From the NCBI RefSeq assembly GCF_000519265.1, contig NZ_KI912608.1, forward strand, positions 1,731,582 through 1,795,581: a stretch of DNA of 64,000 nt, written 5' to 3'. Positions 8,758 to 16,990 of this stretch are shown here, piece after piece. The position numbers and the translations under genes were made by a program. How positions within the stretch are numbered: the stretch's first letter is position 1; every line of letters starts with the position of its first letter. This DNA comes from Desulfonatronum lacustre DSM 10312. GTDB taxonomy: Bacteria; Desulfobacterota; Desulfovibrionia; Desulfovibrionales; Desulfonatronaceae. A model generated the notes under the pieces. It was not told the DNA's origin. It was given only the letters and a program-made list of their open reading frames with translations, and searched no databases.

Positions 8758-9207
8758 TCACGCCGAACTGAGGGCGTCCCAGAAAAGCTCCTTGTCCTGG
8801 GCCGTGAGAAAGGCATGCCGAAAGGTCTCGTCCTTGAGCAGCCGGGTGATGGACGCCAGGATGCGCAGGTGCATTCCGGCGACCTGTTCCGGGGCCAGGA
8901 CCATGAAAAAAATATGGCACGGTTTGCGGTCCAGGGCGTCGAAATCCACGCCTTCGGAACTGCGTCCGACCACCAGCACGATCCTGTCCAGCCCCTCCAG
9001 CTTGCCGTGGGGAATGGCCACTCCTTCGCCGATGCCCGTGCTCCCGAGACTTTCCCGGTCCTTGAGCACCCGAAAGGCCGCCTCGGCATCCAGACTCGGC
9101 ACGTTTTGGGCCAGCACGGCGACCAATTCCGCCAGCACTTCCGTCTTGTTCCTGGCTTGCAAATCGGGGAGCAGCAAGTCCTTGCTCAAGAAATCCTTGA
9201 GGACCAT
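8758..9207 (-). CDS. ptsN: Nitrogen-type PTS IIA protein (PtsN)
   Basis: The 149-residue cytoplasmic protein is a single fructose/mannitol-type EIIA domain. The active-site region STGIGEGVAIPHGKLEGLD contains the phosphorylated His (about residue 66), followed by IVLVVGRSSEGVDFDALD and HIFFMVLAPEQVAGMHLRILASI. PtsN proteins regulate metabolism and potassium or nitrogen physiology by their phosphorylation state, usually fed by PtsP and NPr, neither of which is here. The start lies three bases beyond the hpf stop, so the two genes are likely coupled. The ribosome binding site is weak. Confidence 0.93.
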   Translation of the reverse strand: MVLKDFLSKDLLLPDLQARNKTEVLAELVAVLAQNVPSLDAEAAFRVLKDRESLGSTGIGEGVAIPHGKLEGLDRIVLVVGRSSEGVDFDALDRKPCHIFFMVLAPEQVAGMHLRILASITRLLKDETFRHAFLTAQDKELFWDALSSA

Positions 9208-9210
9208 CGA

Positions 9211-9756
9211 CTAGATACCCGGGTCGATCAGACCGAAATCGCCGCTTTTCCGGCGGTAGATGACGTTGACGCGCTCGATGTCCGCGTTGAAGAAAACCAG
9301 GAAATCGTTGCCCAGGGCTTCCAATTGCATGGCCGCCTCGTCCACGGACATGGGCTTGGGCTCGAAATTGTCGGTTTCCGTGATGGTCTGGGCCCGCTTG
9401 CCGGTCTCGTCCTGGGTAAAGGTGATCACGTCCACCCGCGCGGACTGGCTCTTCTGACCGCGACGATGGTCCTTGTTCTTCTCTTTGGTCTTGCGCACCT
9501 GAGCCTCGAGCTTGTCCAGGACCAGGTCGATGGTGGAGTACATGTCCTCGCTTTCGGTGGTGGCGGAGAAATGCATGTCCTTGCCCGTGAGGATCACCTC
9601 GGCCATATGCCGATACTTTTCCACGGAAAGGTTGACGGCCAGTTCGCCCTGATCTTCAGGACGCAGGTAACGGTTGATTTTATTGAAACGCTCGCCGGCG
9701 TAGCCCTTGAGGTGATTGGACGGCTCGAAATTCTTGAAAGTAAAAGTTATTTCCAT
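9211..9756 (-). CDS. hpf: Ribosome hibernation promoting factor, long form
   Basis: The 181-residue protein has an N-terminal S30AE/HPF domain (about 1-105), with FEPSNHLKGYAGERFNKINRYL and HFSATTESEDMYSTIDLVLDKLEAQV. A basic linker leads to a C-terminal dimerisation domain (about 125-180) with DNFEPKPMSVDEAAMQLEALGNDFLVFFNA and VIYRRKSGDFGLIDP. The two-domain length marks the long HPF type that pairs ribosomes into 100S dimers in starvation. A GGAGG ribosome binding site precedes the ATG. It lies between rpoN and ptsN, a common placement. Confidence 0.95.
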   Translation of the reverse strand: MEITFTFKNFEPSNHLKGYAGERFNKINRYLRPEDQGELAVNLSVEKYRHMAEVILTGKDMHFSATTESEDMYSTIDLVLDKLEAQVRKTKEKNKDHRRGQKSQSARVDVITFTQDETGKRAQTITETDNFEPKPMSVDEAAMQLEALGNDFLVFFNADIERVNVIYRRKSGDFGLIDPGI

Positions 9757-9829
9757 GCGACACCTCCGAAGTAAAACGGGTTCTGGGTTGGTTTGAGGTT
9801 GTTCGCTCCGTTGGGAGCATCCGGGATGG

Positions 9830-11263
9830 CTAAAAAATGGCCTTGCGCTTGGAAGACGACTCGATGTTCAACGCCATGCGGTACTTGGCCACGGTACGGC
9901 GGGCGATGTTCACGCCCAGGGACTTTTTCAAAAGTTGCGAGATCAGTTCGTCGCTGAGCGGACGCTTGGGGTCCTCTTCGGAAATCAGCTTCTTGATCTC
10001 CGCCTTGACGCTTTCCGAGCCGGCCTCCGACCCGTCGTCCATACCCAGGGCGCTGTTGAAGAAAAATTTCAGTTCATACGTTCCATGGGGCGTGCTCATG
10101 TATTTGCTGGTCGTGATCCGGCTGACCGTGGACTCGTGCATGTTGATGTCCAGGGCCACATCCTTGAGGATCATCGGCTTCAGATGCGTCACCCCATGGC
10201 GAAAAAAATCAATCTGGAACCGGACGATGCTTTCGGCGACCTTGTGCAGGGTCCGCTGGCGCTGGTACAGGCTTTTCATCAACCAGTGAGCGGATCGGAC
10301 CTTTTCCTGAATGTAGTCCCTGGTCCCCTTGTCGTGAACGGACAGCTCCTTGGCGTAGGCCTCATTGACCATCAAACCCGGTATCTCGTCCTCGTTCAGA
10401 ACCACGATGAAATCGCCGCCGTGCTGGAGGATGTAAACGTCCGGGCTGGTGAACTGAGGATCATCGGAGCCGAAGCTCTTGCCGGGCATGGGGTCCAGGC
10501 GCTGGATGCAGTCCAGGTAGTGTTTGATTTCCTCCATGGAGAGCTTGAACTTCTTGGCCAACGGCTTGTAGCGACGTTTTTCCAGCTCCTCCAGATGATC
10601 CTTGACCAGGGAGACCAGAATCGGGTCGTCCAGCCCCAGTTCGTCCATCTGGACCAGCAGGCACTCCCGCAGGTTCCTAGCGCAGACCCCCACGGGGTCC
10701 AGGCGTTGCATGATCCGCAGGATCCGCTCCGCCTCCTCCGTCTCGCAGCCGGCCATGGCGGCGATGTCCTCAATGGATTCGCAAAGATACCCCACGGCAT
10801 CCAGGTTGCCAAGGATCACCTCGCTGACGGCCAATTCCCGCTCCGACAAGGCCGAAAGCCGCAACTGCCAGGAAAGATGGCCGATCAGCGTGGACTTGCC
10901 GGCCAGCCGGGCCTCGAAACTCATGCCCTCTTCCGGGACTTCCCAGTCCCGGCCCTGGATCTGTCGACTGATGCTGGAAAATTCTCCCAGGTAGTCCTGC
11001 CACTCCGAATCGTGAAGCTGCCGGGGCTCCTCGACGTTGACGGACTGGAACCGATCCTCGGCAGGGTCTTTTATCGGGGTCTCCACCGTCTCATCGATGC
11101 CTTCCGGCGCGATCTCCAATACGGGATTCTCCAGCAATTCCTGCTGGATGCTTTCCACCAGCTCCAGCCTGGAAAGCTGAAGCAGCTTGATGGCTTGTTG
11201 CAGTTGGGGGGTCATCACCAACTGCTGCGTCAACTTCAGTTGCTGGCGCAGTTCAAGAGCCAT
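9830..11263 (-). CDS. rpoN: RNA polymerase sigma-54 factor
   Basis: The 477-residue protein contains the Gln/Leu-rich activator-interaction region I (MALELRQQLKLTQQLVMTPQ), an acidic region II, the core-binding domain, and the C-terminal RpoN box ARRTVAKYRMAL that contacts the -24 element. A TTG start at 11326 would add 21 residues of unlike composition. ATG at 11263 begins exactly at region I and has GGAGG upstream. It directs transcription from -24/-12 promoters with AAA+ activators; one such activator (22054-23460) and one good promoter (21761-21776) lie in this window. The gene follows lptB by 63 bases. Confidence 0.97.
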   Translation of the reverse strand: MALELRQQLKLTQQLVMTPQLQQAIKLLQLSRLELVESIQQELLENPVLEIAPEGIDETVETPIKDPAEDRFQSVNVEEPRQLHDSEWQDYLGEFSSISRQIQGRDWEVPEEGMSFEARLAGKSTLIGHLSWQLRLSALSERELAVSEVILGNLDAVGYLCESIEDIAAMAGCETEEAERILRIMQRLDPVGVCARNLRECLLVQMDELGLDDPILVSLVKDHLEELEKRRYKPLAKKFKLSMEEIKHYLDCIQRLDPMPGKSFGSDDPQFTSPDVYILQHGGDFIVVLNEDEIPGLMVNEAYAKELSVHDKGTRDYIQEKVRSAHWLMKSLYQRQRTLHKVAESIVRFQIDFFRHGVTHLKPMILKDVALDINMHESTVSRITTSKYMSTPHGTYELKFFFNSALGMDDGSEAGSESVKAEIKKLISEEDPKRPLSDELISQLLKKSLGVNIARRTVAKYRMALNIESSSKRKAIF

Positions 11264-11326
11264 GTCGCGTTTTCGCCTCCATGACCGGGCTGACCGGTTG
11301 GAACGCCAATCCCGATTGTTGATCAA

Positions 11327-12052
11327 TCATAAGCAAAAGTCCTCACCGAGGTAAACTTTCCGAGCGATGGAATCGGCCACGATGGCTTCCGGAGACCCTT
11401 CAAAAATGGCCCGTCCTTCGAAGACGATGGATGCTCTGTCGCAAATCTTCAGCGTTTCGCGGACGTTGTGATCCGAAATCAACACACCGATCCCCCGCTC
11501 CTTGAGGGACATCACGATCTCCTGGATGTCGTCCACGGCCAGGGGGTCGATACCCGCGAAGGGTTCGTCCAGCAACATAAATTTCGGATTCCGGATCAGG
11601 GCCCGGGCGATTTCCAGACGGCGGCGCTCCCCGCCGGAGAGAAACATGGCCTTCTGGTCGGCCAGTTTGGAGATGCCCAGTTCCTCCAGCAGGGCCTCGG
11701 CCTTTCTGCGCTGCATGGCCGGGGTGAAGTCCGTGTACTCCAGGATGATCCGCAAATTCTGCATCACGGTCAGCTTTTTGAAGACCGAACTCTCCTGGGG
11801 CAGGTAGCTCAGCCCCAGCCGGGCCCGCTCATGCAGCGGCCAAGTGGTGATCCGCTTTCCGTCCAGGTCCACCACCCCGCTGGTGGGCTTGATCACCCCG
11901 ACCAGCATGTAGAACGTGGTGGTTTTCCCGGCTCCGTTGGGACCTAAAAGGCCGACGATCTCCCCCTGCTCGACCCGGATGGAAATATCCCGGACCACCT
12001 CTTTCTGGCCGAAGCTTTTGCGCAGACTCTTGCCGGAGAGAAGGGCCTTCAC
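11327..12052 (-). CDS. lptB: LPS export ABC transporter ATP-binding protein LptB
   Basis: The 241-residue ATPase has Walker A GPNGAGKTT (about 36-44), the Q-loop in SYLPQESSVFKKLTV, signature LSGGERRRLEIARAL, Walker B FMLLDEPFAGIDPLAV, and the switch His in LISDHNVRETL. LptB-specific features are FAGIDPLAVDDIQ and the C-terminal AxKVYLGEDF-like end. It powers LptFG extraction of lipopolysaccharide from the inner membrane. The start is GTG overlapping the lptA stop as GTGA. LptF and LptG are not in the window. Confidence 0.97.
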   Translation of the reverse strand: MKALLSGKSLRKSFGQKEVVRDISIRVEQGEIVGLLGPNGAGKTTTFYMLVGVIKPTSGVVDLDGKRITTWPLHERARLGLSYLPQESSVFKKLTVMQNLRIILEYTDFTPAMQRRKAEALLEELGISKLADQKAMFLSGGERRRLEIARALIRNPKFMLLDEPFAGIDPLAVDDIQEIVMSLKERGIGVLISDHNVRETLKICDRASIVFEGRAIFEGSPEAIVADSIARKVYLGEDFCL

Positions 12053-12612
12053 CGCGCCCCCTGTTCCCGAGGCAAAAGAAACATTCCTTCCACTCGACGA
12101 TCGGTGCGTCCCTGCACATCCACCTCTCTTTCTTCAACATTGAGCGTGATCACGTTGCCTTCCAACCGGGTCCCGCCTTCTTCCACCCGGGCGTTGCCTT
12201 CCAGACGCAGGACGCTCTGGTCCACCCAATAGGTGGCCATGTCGCCGTGGCCGACACGGTCCTCGTGCTTCAGAAAGACCTGGCCAAAAGCGATCATTTG
12301 TTCAATGTCCACTTGAGCTTCCATGTCCTGTTCCGGAGCCATGCCCTCGGGTCGAGCCTCCCGGGGAAGGGTTCGCAAAAGCACTACCAGCCGCTCCGAA
12401 CGGAGCTGAAAATTCGGCCTGTCCACCCGCACGTCCCCCATGAACTCGATCTGGTGATCGCGATGGGAGTAGCGCAGCCGCTCGGACGTGATCCGCGTCG
12501 GGATGGCCTGCTCTTCCGCCGAAGAACTCCAACCCGGAAACAGGAACAGCGCCACAAAAACGACCGGAAACGTGACCCGCAAAAGCCAGGTCAATGAAAA
12601 CCGAGTTTCCAT
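12049..12612 (-). CDS. lptA: LPS transport periplasmic protein LptA
   Basis: The 187-residue protein has an N-terminal signal sequence (about 1-32). An OstA-type repeat domain follows: ITSERLRYSHRDHQIEFMGDVRVDRPNFQLRSERLVV and later AFGQVFLKHEDRVGHGDMATYWVDQSVLRLEGNARVEEGGTRLEG. LptA forms the periplasmic beta-jellyroll bridge between LptC and LptD. It is encoded directly between lptC, whose stop abuts its ATG, and lptB, which it overlaps by four bases. The order lptC-lptA-lptB-rpoN is the classic arrangement. Confidence 0.93.
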   Translation of the reverse strand: METRFSLTWLLRVTFPVVFVALFLFPGWSSSAEEQAIPTRITSERLRYSHRDHQIEFMGDVRVDRPNFQLRSERLVVLLRTLPREARPEGMAPEQDMEAQVDIEQMIAFGQVFLKHEDRVGHGDMATYWVDQSVLRLEGNARVEEGGTRLEGNVITLNVEEREVDVQGRTDRRVEGMFLLPREQGAR

Positions 12613-13173
12613 TTACAACCCGTGTCCGAAACTGTCTTTGGCAATGATCACTTCCACTCCGCCCTCGGCGTTGACCACCCAGGTGTGCAGGTCAACGTCG
12701 CCCCGCTTCGAGCGCAATTGCAGTCCTTGGCGGTCCAGGAGGATGTCACCGTGCAGAAAAATGGTTTCATCCACCTGAACGAAAACAGCCTCGTCGGAAT
12801 TGAGATACGTCGGACCATATTCCATATGCACTCCGGACCAAAGCCGGATATCGCTGGTGGCCTGATCCACCTCCCCCAGGGGGGCGCTGACGATCACGGG
12901 AATGTCCCGACCATCCAGACTTTTTACGATGGTCGGGGCGTTGAGCAACACCATCTGTTGGCCTTGGTCGTAGGACGCGGACAGAGCCCGCAGGGTCCAC
13001 AGGGTTCGCCCCTCCTGGCCCAGGCGCATCTCCACGCCGCTCATGCTCACGTCCGTGTCCGCTCCGCCGGCGATGGGACCGACGGTACGCCGCTCCTCGG
13101 GTGCATCACCGGAAAAGAAATACAAACCAAGCACGAACAGGATCAACGCTCCGGCAATGACTTTCCGACGCAC
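12613..13173 (-). CDS. lptC: LPS export system protein LptC
   Basis: The 186-residue protein has a single N-terminal membrane anchor (about 4-21, VIAGALILFVLGLYFFSG) and a periplasmic beta-jellyroll domain, with GVEMRLGQEGRTLWTLRALSASYDQGQQ and DIRLWSGVHMEYGPTYLNSDEAVF, as in LptC. It links the LptB2FG pump to LptA. The start is GTG with a very strong GGGGAGGAGG ribosome binding site. It is the first gene of the minus-strand lpt-rpoN operon, so the promoter should lie in the 250-base gap shared with the divergent pseudouridine synthase gene. No promoter there is convincing by eye. Confidence 0.9.
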   Translation of the reverse strand: MRRKVIAGALILFVLGLYFFSGDAPEERRTVGPIAGGADTDVSMSGVEMRLGQEGRTLWTLRALSASYDQGQQMVLLNAPTIVKSLDGRDIPVIVSAPLGEVDQATSDIRLWSGVHMEYGPTYLNSDEAVFVQVDETIFLHGDILLDRQGLQLRSKRGDVDLHTWVVNAEGGVEVIIAKDSFGHGL

Positions 13174-13425
13174 GCCTCCTCCCCTTTGAATCGATAAAAA
13201 ATGGAGAGTACAATCTTTGCAAGAGAAAATCGAGTGCCGATTTTCCTTCGAAATCGTTCACAAAAATACAACCGCCGCGTATCGACGGCCTGAAACTCCG
13301 ACGTAATACCGACCAACGCCTATAGACGCCCCTGACCATGTGGTCAAATCAGAACTGGAATCGGAAGGAAAAAGGAAATCCTCCACACCTTGACCCTTCG
13401 GCGATCACGGACCTATTCTCTCCAG

Positions 13426-14274
13426 ATGAACAGTTCGGAGGAGCATGATTCGGCGGCGAACACCACGAAGGTCGGACAGGCCATCCGGCTGAACAAGGCC
13501 CTGGCCCGGGCCGGGCTCTGTTCCCGCCGGGCCGCGGACGATCTGATTCTGGCCGGAGCGGTCATGGTCAACGGAACCGTGGCCGCCTCGCCGGGAATCC
13601 GCGTCGATCCAGCCGTGGACCATGTCCGGGTCCACGGACGCGAGATCCGCCTTGGTCCAGTCCAGCCGTCGGACCACCTCTATCTGGTCCTGCACAAGCC
13701 TCCGGGCGTCGTCACCACGGCCCATGACCCTCAAGGCCGCAAGACCGTCCTTGATCTGCTTGCGCCGGACATCCGTGGTCGTCGCCCTTTTTCCGTGGGC
13801 AGACTGGACCTACTTTCCGAAGGCCTGCTTCTGCTGACCACGGACGGAGAACTGGCCCTGCGCATGACCCATCCCCGCTGGGAACACCCCAAGGTCTACC
13901 ATGTCCGCGTTCGTGGCCGGGTCACCCCGGAAAAACTGGCGACCATGCTCAAGGGGATGCGCCTGGCCGAGGGGGACCAACTCGCGCCGGTCCGGGCGCG
14001 GGTCATCGAGGACCGCTCACCCCGAGCGCCGGACAACGCCGTGACCCTGGAGATGACCCTCCGCCAGGGGGTTAATCGCCAGATCCGCCGGATGTGCCGC
14101 GACCTGCGGCTGCACATCGTCCGCCTGCGACGCGTCTCCCAAGGACCGATCCGTCTGGGCGACCTCCCTCCCGGCGCGATCCGACCCTTGACCGGCCGGG
14201 AACTCAAGGCCCTGCGCGCTTCCCTTGACCTCCCTCTTGACCCTGTCCTTGCCCTCCACCGGGAGCCCTCATGA
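13426..14274 (+). CDS. RsuA/RluB-family rRNA pseudouridine synthase
   Basis: The protein (282 residues from ATG 13426) has an N-terminal S4 RNA-binding domain (IRLNKALARAGLCSRRAADDLI, about 20-75). The catalytic domain carries HKPPGVVTT and the active-site motif GRLDLLSEGLLLLTTDGE, whose Asp attacks uridine, and then MTLRQGVNRQIRRMCRDLRLHIVRLRRV. It isomerises uridine in rRNA; RluB, RluE, RluF and RsuA cannot be told apart by eye. A TTG 36 bases upstream is in frame, but ATG is preferred. The stop overlaps the next start as ATGA. Confidence 0.93.
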   Translation: MNSSEEHDSAANTTKVGQAIRLNKALARAGLCSRRAADDLILAGAVMVNGTVAASPGIRVDPAVDHVRVHGREIRLGPVQPSDHLYLVLHKPPGVVTTAHDPQGRKTVLDLLAPDIRGRRPFSVGRLDLLSEGLLLLTTDGELALRMTHPRWEHPKVYHVRVRGRVTPEKLATMLKGMRLAEGDQLAPVRARVIEDRSPRAPDNAVTLEMTLRQGVNRQIRRMCRDLRLHIVRLRRVSQGPIRLGDLPPGAIRPLTGRELKALRASLDLPLDPVLALHREPS

Positions 14275-15188
14275 TCCATCTTTTCTTCTGCCCGCAAATG
14301 ACCGAAACGGCCCTGCGCATCCACACGGCCCACCCGGATCGGATCACCCTGGGTCGCATCGACTGGTCCTATTTCCGAGACGGCTTTCCCAACCTGCGCA
14401 TCGAGAACGCGCCCGGGCTGCGCAACCGCGACGTGGCTTTCCTGAGCACCCTGACAACCCCTGCGGAGATGTTCGCCCAACTGGCCGTGCTCTTTGAGCT
14501 GCCTCGCTACGCGGTGCGCTCCTTCAAGCTGATCCTGCCCTATTTTCCCACCGGAACCATGGAGCGGGTGGAGGAGGAAGGCCAGATCGCCACGGCGGCC
14601 ACCCTGGCCCGCCTGCTCTCGGACATTCCTCTGACCATGTCCGGTCCGGCCCAGATCGTGATCTACGATATCCACGCCCTGCAGGAACGATTCTACTTTT
14701 CCGACAGCGTAATCCCCAGGCTGGAAACGGCGATCCCTCTGCTCAAGGACCGGGTTCGCGACGAGCCCGACCTGTCCATCGCCTTTCCGGACGAGGGTGC
14801 CTGGAAACGCTTCGGTCGCCTGTTTCCGGAATTTCCACAGATCGTCTGTCTCAAAGCCCGCCGGGGTGATCGGCGCGGAGTCCTGATCAAGGAAGGCGAC
14901 CCGGTGAATCGGCACGTGCTCATCGTGGACGACCTGATCATGTCCGGCGGAACACTGATCGAATGCAAGAACCTCTTGTTGGAAAAAGGAGCGGCCCGAG
15001 TCAGCGCCTTCGCCACACATGGCGTCTTCCCCAATTGTTGCTGGCACCGCCTGGAGGACGAGAGTTTTGAGACGATCTGGATCACGGATTCCTGCCCGGA
15101 ACAGGCCGAGGCCGTCCACAGCAGGCCGCCGTTCCAGGTCATTTCCCTGGCCCCGGATATTGCCAGAATCGTCCTTGAACCGCTATGA
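14271..15188 (+). CDS. Class II (plant-type) ribose-phosphate pyrophosphokinase homolog
   Basis: The 305-residue protein contains the PRPP-binding loop HVLIVDDLIMSGGTL (about 221-235) of phosphoribosyltransferases. The stretches LPYFPTGTMERVEEEGQ, DIHALQERFYFSD and VIPRLETAIPLL closely resemble, from memory, plant PRS3/PRS4, the phosphate-independent class II PRPP synthetases. It lacks the classical bacterial Prs N-terminus. It likely makes PRPP from ribose 5-phosphate and a nucleotide, or acts as a related pyrophosphotransferase. It is translationally coupled (ATGA) to the pseudouridine synthase, with GGGAG upstream, and precedes gcvH after a repeat-containing gap of 81 bases. Confidence 0.8.
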   Translation: MIHLFFCPQMTETALRIHTAHPDRITLGRIDWSYFRDGFPNLRIENAPGLRNRDVAFLSTLTTPAEMFAQLAVLFELPRYAVRSFKLILPYFPTGTMERVEEEGQIATAATLARLLSDIPLTMSGPAQIVIYDIHALQERFYFSDSVIPRLETAIPLLKDRVRDEPDLSIAFPDEGAWKRFGRLFPEFPQIVCLKARRGDRRGVLIKEGDPVNRHVLIVDDLIMSGGTLIECKNLLLEKGAARVSAFATHGVFPNCCWHRLEDESFETIWITDSCPEQAEAVHSRPPFQVISLAPDIARIVLEPL

Positions 15189-15214
15189 ACCCAACCTTTG
15201 CCCCGCGAACTCTT

Positions 15215-15250
15215 GAACCGTTGGACCGTGAACCGTTGAACCGTTGAACC
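15215..15250. repeat. GAACCGTT short tandem repeat upstream of gcvH
   Basis: Units of 7-8 bases run GAACCGTT, GGACCGT, GAACCGTT, GAACCGTT, GAACC. This is the reverse complement of the GGTTCAC/AACGGTTC arrays at 33932-33969 and inside kinase genes at 43153-43335 and 48105-48157. It occupies the gap between the PRPP synthetase homolog and gcvH, just before the gcvH ribosome binding site AAGGAG. Confidence 0.85.
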
Positions 15251-15269
15251 CGCCTCCAAGGAGCCCTTG

Positions 15270-15650
15270 ATGATTCCCAATGATCTGCTCTACACCTCGT
15301 CCCATGAATGGGTCCGCGTCACCGACCAGGAAGCCCTGATCGGCATCACGGATTTCGCCCAGTGCCAGCTTGGCGACATCACCTTCATCGAACTGCCTTC
15401 CATGGGCGACACCGTTGTTCAGGGCCGGGAAATGGGGAGCATCGAGTCGGTCAAGGCGGCCAGCGAGTTGAACAGCCCGGTTTCCGGGACCGTCGTCGAA
15501 GTCAATGCCGAGTTGGACGGCGCGCCGGAAAAAATCAACCAGGACCCTTACGGCGCGGGCTGGATGATCCGAGTGCGGCTCAGCGAGCCTCCCCAGGGCC
15601 TGCTGTCCCCCGAGGAATACAAAGCCATCGCCGAGTGTAGCGACGAGTAG
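15270..15650 (+). CDS. gcvH: Glycine cleavage system H protein
   Basis: The 126-residue protein is a lipoyl-carrier domain. The motif [18 protein letters not shown] holds the Lys that is lipoylated, and the N-terminus [11 protein letters not shown] and C-terminus [13 protein letters not shown] are typical of GcvH. It shuttles the methylamine group from the P protein to the T protein. ATG at 15270 is chosen over the TTG three bases earlier; AAGGAG lies seven bases upstream. The gcvPA start follows eight bases after the stop. No gcvT or dihydrolipoyl dehydrogenase gene is present in the window. Confidence 0.96.
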   Translation: MIPNDLLYTSSHEWVRVTDQEALIGITDFAQCQLGDITFIELPSMGDTVVQGREMGSIESVKAASELNSPVSGTVVEVNAELDGAPEKINQDPYGAGWMIRVRLSEPPQGLLSPEEYKAIAECSDE

Positions 15651-15658
15651 AATAAACC

Positions 15659-16990
15659 ATGCCCTACATTCCCCACACCCCGGACGAACAGCGCCGCATG
15701 CTGGACGTCGTCGGCGTCGCCGACATGGACGCCCTGTTCGCGGAGATCCCCGAGGCCCTGCGGCCCAAAAGCTTCGACCTGCCGGAAGGTCTCGGCGAGC
15801 ACGAGGTCATGCGGCACCTGGAAACTCTGGCGGACAAAAACAACACCCGGCTCGTTGGGTTTCTGGGCGCGGGCTTTTACGACCACGCCATTCCCGCCGC
15901 GGTGGACTTTCTGACCTCCCGCGGCGAGTTCGCCACGGCCTACACCCCCTACCAGCCGGAGGCCTCCCAGGGGTCGCTCCAGGCCATATTCGAGTACCAG
16001 ACCGCGGTCTGCCGCCTCCTGGACATGGAGTACGCCAACGCCTCGGTCTACGACGGGGGGACCGCCCTGTACGAGGCCATGATGATGGCCGTGCGCCACA
16101 CCAAACGCCGCAAGATCGTGGTGGACGAGTGCGTCAACCCCATCTACCGCAGGATGCTGGATTGCTACACGTCCAACCTCCATCTGGAGATGACCGTGGT
16201 CGCCCACCGGGAAGGCGGCTCGAACCTGAAAGCCTTGTCCGCGGCGGTGGATACCGATACCGCGGCGGTCATCGTCCAGAACCCGAACTTCTTCGGCGTC
16301 CTGGAGGACTTCTCCGGCCTGTTCACCCATGCCCGGTCCCAGGGGGCCCTGAACATCATCTCCGTCTACCCGCTGATGCAGGCCGTCCTGAAGACCCCCG
16401 GGGCCATGGGCGCGGACATTGCCACGGCCGAAGGACAGAGCCTGGGCCTGCCCCTAAGTTTCGGCGGGCCGTATCTGGGCATGATGGCCTGCACCAAGGC
16501 CCTGATCCGCCAGATGCCCGGCCGGATCGTCGGGCGGACCACCGACTCCCAGGGCCGAACCGGTTACGTCCTGACCCTCCAGGCCCGTGAGCAGCACATT
16601 CGCCGCCAAAAAGCCACTTCTAACATCTGCTCCAACCAGGCCCTCTGCGCCCTGCGCGCCATCACCTACCTCTGCCTGATGGGCCCCCGTGGGCTGGCCA
16701 ACACCGCCACACACTGCTCCGAACTGGCCCACTACGCGGCCAGGCGCCTGCTCAAGCTCCCCGGAGCCAGACTGCTCAGTCAACGCCCGTTCGCCAATGA
16801 GTTCGCCCTGGTCCTGCCCAAGCCCGTCTACCACGTCATCGACCGCCTGACCCGACGCGGCTTTTTGCCCGGCTTTCCCCTGGGTCGCTACTACCCAGGC
16901 CTGGAAAACGTCCTGCTCATCGCCTGCACGGAAAAAAACACCCGCGAAGACATCGGCATCCTCAAGGAGTTGCTGGGAGGCGCGTTATGA
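15659..16990 (+). CDS. gcvPA: Glycine dehydrogenase (decarboxylating) subunit 1
   Basis: The 443-residue protein is the alpha half of the split P protein. Typical segments are YIPHTPDEQRRMLDVVGV at the N-terminus, FLGAGFYDHAIPAAVDFLTSR, AYTPYQPEASQGSLQAIFEYQ and ASVYDGGTALYEAMMMA. It has the aminotransferase-like fold but not the PLP lysine, which is in subunit 2. With GcvPB it decarboxylates glycine and passes the aminomethyl group to lipoyl-GcvH in the cytoplasm. The stop overlaps gcvPB by four bases. The ribosome binding site is weak, suggesting coupling to gcvH. Confidence 0.96.
   Translation: MPYIPHTPDEQRRMLDVVGVADMDALFAEIPEALRPKSFDLPEGLGEHEVMRHLETLADKNNTRLVGFLGAGFYDHAIPAAVDFLTSRGEFATAYTPYQPEASQGSLQAIFEYQTAVCRLLDMEYANASVYDGGTALYEAMMMAVRHTKRRKIVVDECVNPIYRRMLDCYTSNLHLEMTVVAHREGGSNLKALSAAVDTDTAAVIVQNPNFFGVLEDFSGLFTHARSQGALNIISVYPLMQAVLKTPGAMGADIATAEGQSLGLPLSFGGPYLGMMACTKALIRQMPGRIVGRTTDSQGRTGYVLTLQAREQHIRRQKATSNICSNQALCALRAITYLCLMGPRGLANTATHCSELAHYAARRLLKLPGARLLSQRPFANEFALVLPKPVYHVIDRLTRRGFLPGFPLGRYYPGLENVLLIACTEKNTREDIGILKELLGGAL

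Noticed and set aside
13333-13346. TGACCA/TGGTCA dyad in the lptC-pseudouridine synthase gap as an operator
   Set aside because: Only six-base arms, a single copy, and no linked regulator gene; too weak to claim.
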